Below, piece by piece: positions 63,210 through 64,000 of a DNA stretch of 64,000 nt; within the stretch, counting starts at the first letter, position 1, and each line of letters opens with the position of its first letter. Origin of the DNA: Stomorhina lunata (taxonomy: Eukaryota; Arthropoda; Insecta; Diptera; Rhiniidae). A program made the translations under genes and the position numbers. The stretch is from NCBI GenBank assembly GCA_933228675.1, contig OW121743.1, positions 16,449,384 to 16,513,383 on the forward strand, written 5' to 3'. A model generated the notes under the pieces. That model was not told where the DNA came from, made no database searches, and saw only the letters and a program-made list of their open reading frames with translations.

Positions 63210-64000
63210 ATGCTGAAGTGTAATTGGGACAAAATTTTCTATAGAAAAGTATAATTGGGAGAAAATTTTCTGTATAAACTTATTTGGGACAAAATTTTGT
63301 ATAGAAAAATTTGTTTGGGACAATATTTTGTATAGAAAAATTTGTTTGGGACAAAATTTTGTATAGAAAAATTAGCTTGGAACTAAATTTTCTATAGAAA
63401 AATTAGTTTGGGACAAAATTTTCTATAGAGAAATTTGTTTAGGATAAAATTTTCTATAGAAAAATTTGTTTGGGACAAAATTTTCTATAGAAAAATTTGT
63501 TTGGGACAAAATTTTTATAGAAAAATTTGCTTGGGAAAAAATTTTCTATCGAAAAATCAGTTTGAGACAAAATTTTCTATCGAAAAATTAGTTTGCGAAT
63601 AAATTTTCTATAGAAAAATTTGTTTGGGATAAAATTTTCTTTAGAAAAATTTGTTGTGGACTAATTTTTCTATAGAAAAATTTGTTTGGGACAAAATTTT
63701 TTGTAGAAAAGTTTGTTTGGGACAAAATTTTCTATAGACAAAATTTGTTTATGACAACATTTTCTATAGAAAAATTTGTTTGGGACAAAATTTTCTATAG
63801 AAACTTCTGTTTTAGACAAAATTTTTGTAGAAAATTGTGTTTGGGACAAAATTTTCTATAGAAAATTGAGTTTTTGACAAAACTTTCTATAGAAAATTGT
63901 GAATTTTGGGACAAAATTTTCTATAGAAAATTGTGAATTTGGAATAAAATTTTCTATAGAAAATTGCGAATTTGGGACAAAATTTTCTATAGAAAATTGT
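63210..64000. repeat. ~31-bp AT-rich minisatellite, runs off the window
   Basis: GGGACAAAATTTTCTATAGA plus AAAATTTGTTT, about 25 imperfect units. The centre TTTTCTATAGAAAA is a perfect palindrome, also found in the 48480-51850 array. Confidence 0.9.

Overview
The window looks like nuclear DNA from a schizophoran, probably calyptrate (blowfly-like), dipteran. It is AT-rich, its genes have spliced exons with long repeat-filled introns, and its closest recognisable proteins are insect-type Agpat1, Maelstrom and SNIP1. The interspersed repeats are typical of flies: DINE-1/INE-1-like elements, DD41D mariner-like elements, LINEs with an RNase H domain, and a tRNA-derived SINE. The species is an inference.

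Four protein-coding genes can be supported. (1) Agpat1 (+, three coding exons, 19600-45602, 371 aa) is an ER acyltransferase of phosphatidic acid synthesis; its first coding intron is 23.5 kb. (2) maelstrom (-, five exons, 53846-57616, 502 aa) is an HMG-box plus MAEL-domain protein of the piRNA pathway. (3) A SNIP1-type FHA protein (-, two exons, 60121-61555, 458 aa) is a nuclear RNA-processing factor. (4) A small secreted Trp/Gln/Asn-rich protein (+, four exons, 62203-63039, 206 aa) of unknown function is divergently arranged with SNIP1. They share no obvious pathway and are ordinary neighbours rather than an operon.

Layout. 1-19.2 kb is a graveyard of nested mobile elements upstream of Agpat1: mariner relics, LINE RNase H pieces, a 3.5-kb hAT-like composite containing a nearly intact DD41D mariner, a 132-bp satellite, and a foldback element about 2.9 kb long. 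19.6-45.6 kb is Agpat1. Its first intron holds DINE-1-like copies, head-to-head LINE fragments, a SINE, a pogo/Tigger relic, a roughly 122-bp hairpin satellite, a LINE broken by a mariner and a TTAA-type MITE, a perfect 2518-bp tandem duplication, and a 21-bp minisatellite. Its second intron is almost entirely a 24-bp minisatellite. 45.6-53.8 kb is intergenic: a TA-flanked inverted-repeat element made of six 269-bp units, then 3.4 kb of degenerate AT-rich minisatellite. 53.8-57.6 kb is maelstrom, with an 11-bp satellite in intron 2. 57.7-60.1 kb is repeat remnants, 60.1-63.0 kb the SNIP1/secreted-protein pair, and 63.2-64.0 kb another minisatellite running off the window.

No rRNA, functional tRNA, CRISPR or prokaryotic feature was seen. 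The most unusual signals are the hairpin satellite in Agpat1 intron 1 (stem kept, loop variable), the recurrence of CTATAG-centred palindromes in four separate arrays, a hairpin-forming replacement in a mariner that looks like a local template switch, and a transposon that carries its own satellite.
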